From contig NZ_AP022314.1 of NCBI RefSeq assembly GCF_009936235.1, positions 434,001-498,000 of the forward strand: a stretch of 64,000 nucleotides of DNA. Reading direction: 5' to 3'. The stretch comes from Mycobacterium xenopi. GTDB lineage: Bacteria; Actinomycetota; Actinomycetes; Mycobacteriales; Mycobacteriaceae. Made by a program: the position numbers and the translations under genes. The notes under the pieces are model-generated. The model saw only the letters and a list, made by a program, of their open reading frames with translations. It had not been told where the DNA came from and searched no databases. Of the stretch, positions 62,767 through 64,000 are shown piece by piece (position 1 is the stretch's first letter; the number at the start of each line of letters is the position of its first letter).

Positions 62767-63676
62767 CGGCTCGACGCTAGTCGACTGTCTGATCGCCGAC
62801 GGTCACACCGTGGTCGGGCTGGACAACTTCGCCACCGGCCGCGCGACCAACATCGAACATCTGGCAGGCAATCGCGAATTCGTGTTCGTCGAGGCCGACA
62901 TCGTCACCGCGGATTTGCAGGCCATCCTCGACCAGCATCGCCCGGAGGTGGTGTTCCACCTGGCTGCGCAGATCGACGTGCGGCATTCGGTGGCCAACCC
63001 GGAGTTCGACGCCTCGGTCAACGTCGTCGGCACGATCCGGCTTGCCGACGCGGCGCGGCGCGCCGGCGTGCGCAAGATCGTGAACACCTCCTCGGGCGGA
63101 TCGATTTACGGCACTCCGCCGACCTACCCGACCAGCGAAGAGGTGCCGACCGACCCGGCGTCGCCGTACGCCGCGGGCAAGGTGGCCGCTGAGATCTACC
63201 TCAACACGTTTCGACACCTCTACGGCCTGGAGTGCTCGCATATCGCGCCGGCCAATGTGTATGGGCCGCGCCAGGATCCGCACGGCGAGGCCGGGGTGGT
63301 TGCGATCTTCGCGGAGGCACTGCTGTGCGGCAAGCCCACCAAGATCTTCGGCGACGGCGGCAACACGCGCGACTATGTCTACGTCGACGACGTGGTGGAT
63401 GCTTTCGTCAAAGCGGCCGGACCGGTGGGCGACGGCATGCGTTTCAATATCGGTACCGGAGTGGAAACCTCAGACCGCCAACTGCATTCGGTGGTGGCGG
63501 CCGCGGTCGGCGGGCCCGACGAGCCGGAGTTTCGTCCGCCGCGGCTCGGCGACCTGAGGCGCTCCTGCCTCGATATCGGCCTGGCGCAACGGGTTTTGGG
63601 CTGGTCGCCGCAGGTCGAATTGGAGGAAGGCGTGCGGCGCACCGTCGATTACTTCCGGCGGCTGCACGAAATCTAG
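62732..63676 (+). CDS. galE1: UDP-glucose 4-epimerase-like NAD-dependent epimerase
   Basis: 314 residues. The Rossmann motif is VTGAAGFIGSTLVD (GxxGxxG, about 5-18), the catalytic Ser/Tyr/Lys are in NTSSGGSIYG (about 120-129) and SPYAAGKVAAEIYL (about 146-159). NVYGPRQDP and RDYVYVDDV are typical of extended SDRs. It would make UDP-galactose for arabinogalactan. A TATGGT -10 box (62720-62725) lies six bases before GTG 62732. Its first 35 bases overlap the start of the divergent membrane gene. Confidence 0.93.
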   Translation: MRALVTGAAGFIGSTLVDCLIADGHTVVGLDNFATGRATNIEHLAGNREFVFVEADIVTADLQAILDQHRPEVVFHLAAQIDVRHSVANPEFDASVNVVGTIRLADAARRAGVRKIVNTSSGGSIYGTPPTYPTSEEVPTDPASPYAAGKVAAEIYLNTFRHLYGLECSHIAPANVYGPRQDPHGEAGVVAIFAEALLCGKPTKIFGDGGNTRDYVYVDDVVDAFVKAAGPVGDGMRFNIGTGVETSDRQLHSVVAAAVGGPDEPEFRPPRLGDLRRSCLDIGLAQRVLGWSPQVELEEGVRRTVDYFRRLHEI

Positions 63677-64000
63677 CGCTGCTCGGGGGCTTGGGCGCTT
63701 CCGAGCGCGATGGCGCGGGCCAGCCGGGCGTAGCGCAGTTCCAGGTCCTTGAACCGCAGGTAGGTGCTGAGCGTGGTGAAACTGAACGCGATGATCAGCG
63801 CGTAGAGCATCAGGTCGGTGCCGCGAGCCACCCCCAGCCAGTGCGCCACCACCGTAGTGTCGTTGGGCCGCAGCACGGCGTAGATTGCCGCGAGCACGAA
63901 CACGACATAGCCGACTTTGACCCAGGCCCGCGACTGCGCGCTGCGCCGCGAGCGCAACAGGTAGACCAGCAGCGCAATGATCGAAAAGATCAGCAGCACC
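63673..64000 (-). CDS. DUF2304-type membrane protein (Rv3632-like), start outside window
   Basis: The last 108 or so residues are present. Spans: LLIFSIIALLVYLL, VGYVVFVLAAIYAVL and LMLYALIIAFSFTTLSTYL, then a coiled tail KDLELRYARLARAIALG. This matches the small DUF2304 proteins next to glycosyltransferase genes (Rv3631 in H37Rv), where they may aid transfer of a sugar to polyprenyl phosphate. The gene is cut by the window edge; a few N-terminal residues are missing. It overlaps the galE1 stop. Confidence 0.85.
   Translation of the reverse strand, partial: VLLIFSIIALLVYLLRSRRSAQSRAWVKVGYVVFVLAAIYAVLRPNDTTVVAHWLGVARGTDLMLYALIIAFSFTTLSTYLRFKDLELRYARLARAIALGSAQAPEQR

Overview
This window is chromosomal DNA from a mycobacterium, most likely a slow grower. 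The evidence is high-GC coding sequence, frequent GTG/TTG starts, WhiB4, PonA2, a MarP-type protease, Ssd, two mycobacterial sRNAs, and a gene order that matches the M. tuberculosis Rv3695 to Rv3632 block read in the opposite direction. The H37Rv comparisons come from knowledge of that genome; no alignment was run. I cannot name the species.

Regions. (1) 1-8100: an envelope-associated cluster of RDD, SpoIIM, DUF58, MoxR2, DUF4350, DUF4129 and a Pro/Gly/Tyr-rich membrane protein, then YqeY. (2) 8148-18950: accessory DNA where H37Rv carries rsfB, Rv3686c and cyp137. It holds an F420-type LLM oxidoreductase, a DJ-1/PfpI protein, a HemK-like methyltransferase overlapping a CDGSH Fe-S protein, a heme-oxygenase-fold iron enzyme, a DUF4185 secreted protein, a 13E12/HNH gene, a PoxB-like TPP enzyme, and a complete IS1380-family element with 5-bp target duplications. 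(3) 19000-37000: core genes, in order tRNA-Pro, a decayed cysteine-synthase-like gene, a metallophosphoesterase, ponA2, whiB4, an ArsA-like ATPase pair, RidA, an MBL hydrolase, crp, nth, a TlpA-like thioredoxin, a Nudix CoA-diphosphatase, marP, ephE, a secreted S1 protease and acs. (4) 37059 to about 39045: a group II intron with an intact reverse transcriptase, sitting directly behind the predicted start codon of the dppABCD peptide-transport operon (39046-44017). (5) 44030-51300: a frameshifted Rv3662c-like gene, an Ms1/MTS2823-like sRNA, a HAD phosphatase, the 6C (B11) sRNA, then ssd-tadA-tadB-tadC-flp-tadE, with damaged genes at the distal end. (6) 51578-64000: a DEAD helicase, cspA, topA, a class III adenylate cyclase, a DNA polymerase III delta-prime-like gene, tRNA-Thr, a polytopic membrane protein, galE1 and a truncated small membrane gene.

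Themes. Cyclic AMP runs through the window: a membrane cyclase (57970-59559) and the CRP regulator (27951-28625). Cell-wall and acid defence (ponA2, marP), redox control (whiB4, the TlpA-like protein) and acetate/peptide use (acs, dpp) are also grouped here. At least sixteen genes have a TANNNT -10 box 6 to 8 bases before the start codon, which predicts leaderless mRNAs and settles several starts. Two genes are clear relics with internal deletions (the cysteine synthase and Rv3651 homologues). Five others are broken only by single-base indels; those may be real pseudogenes or assembly errors.
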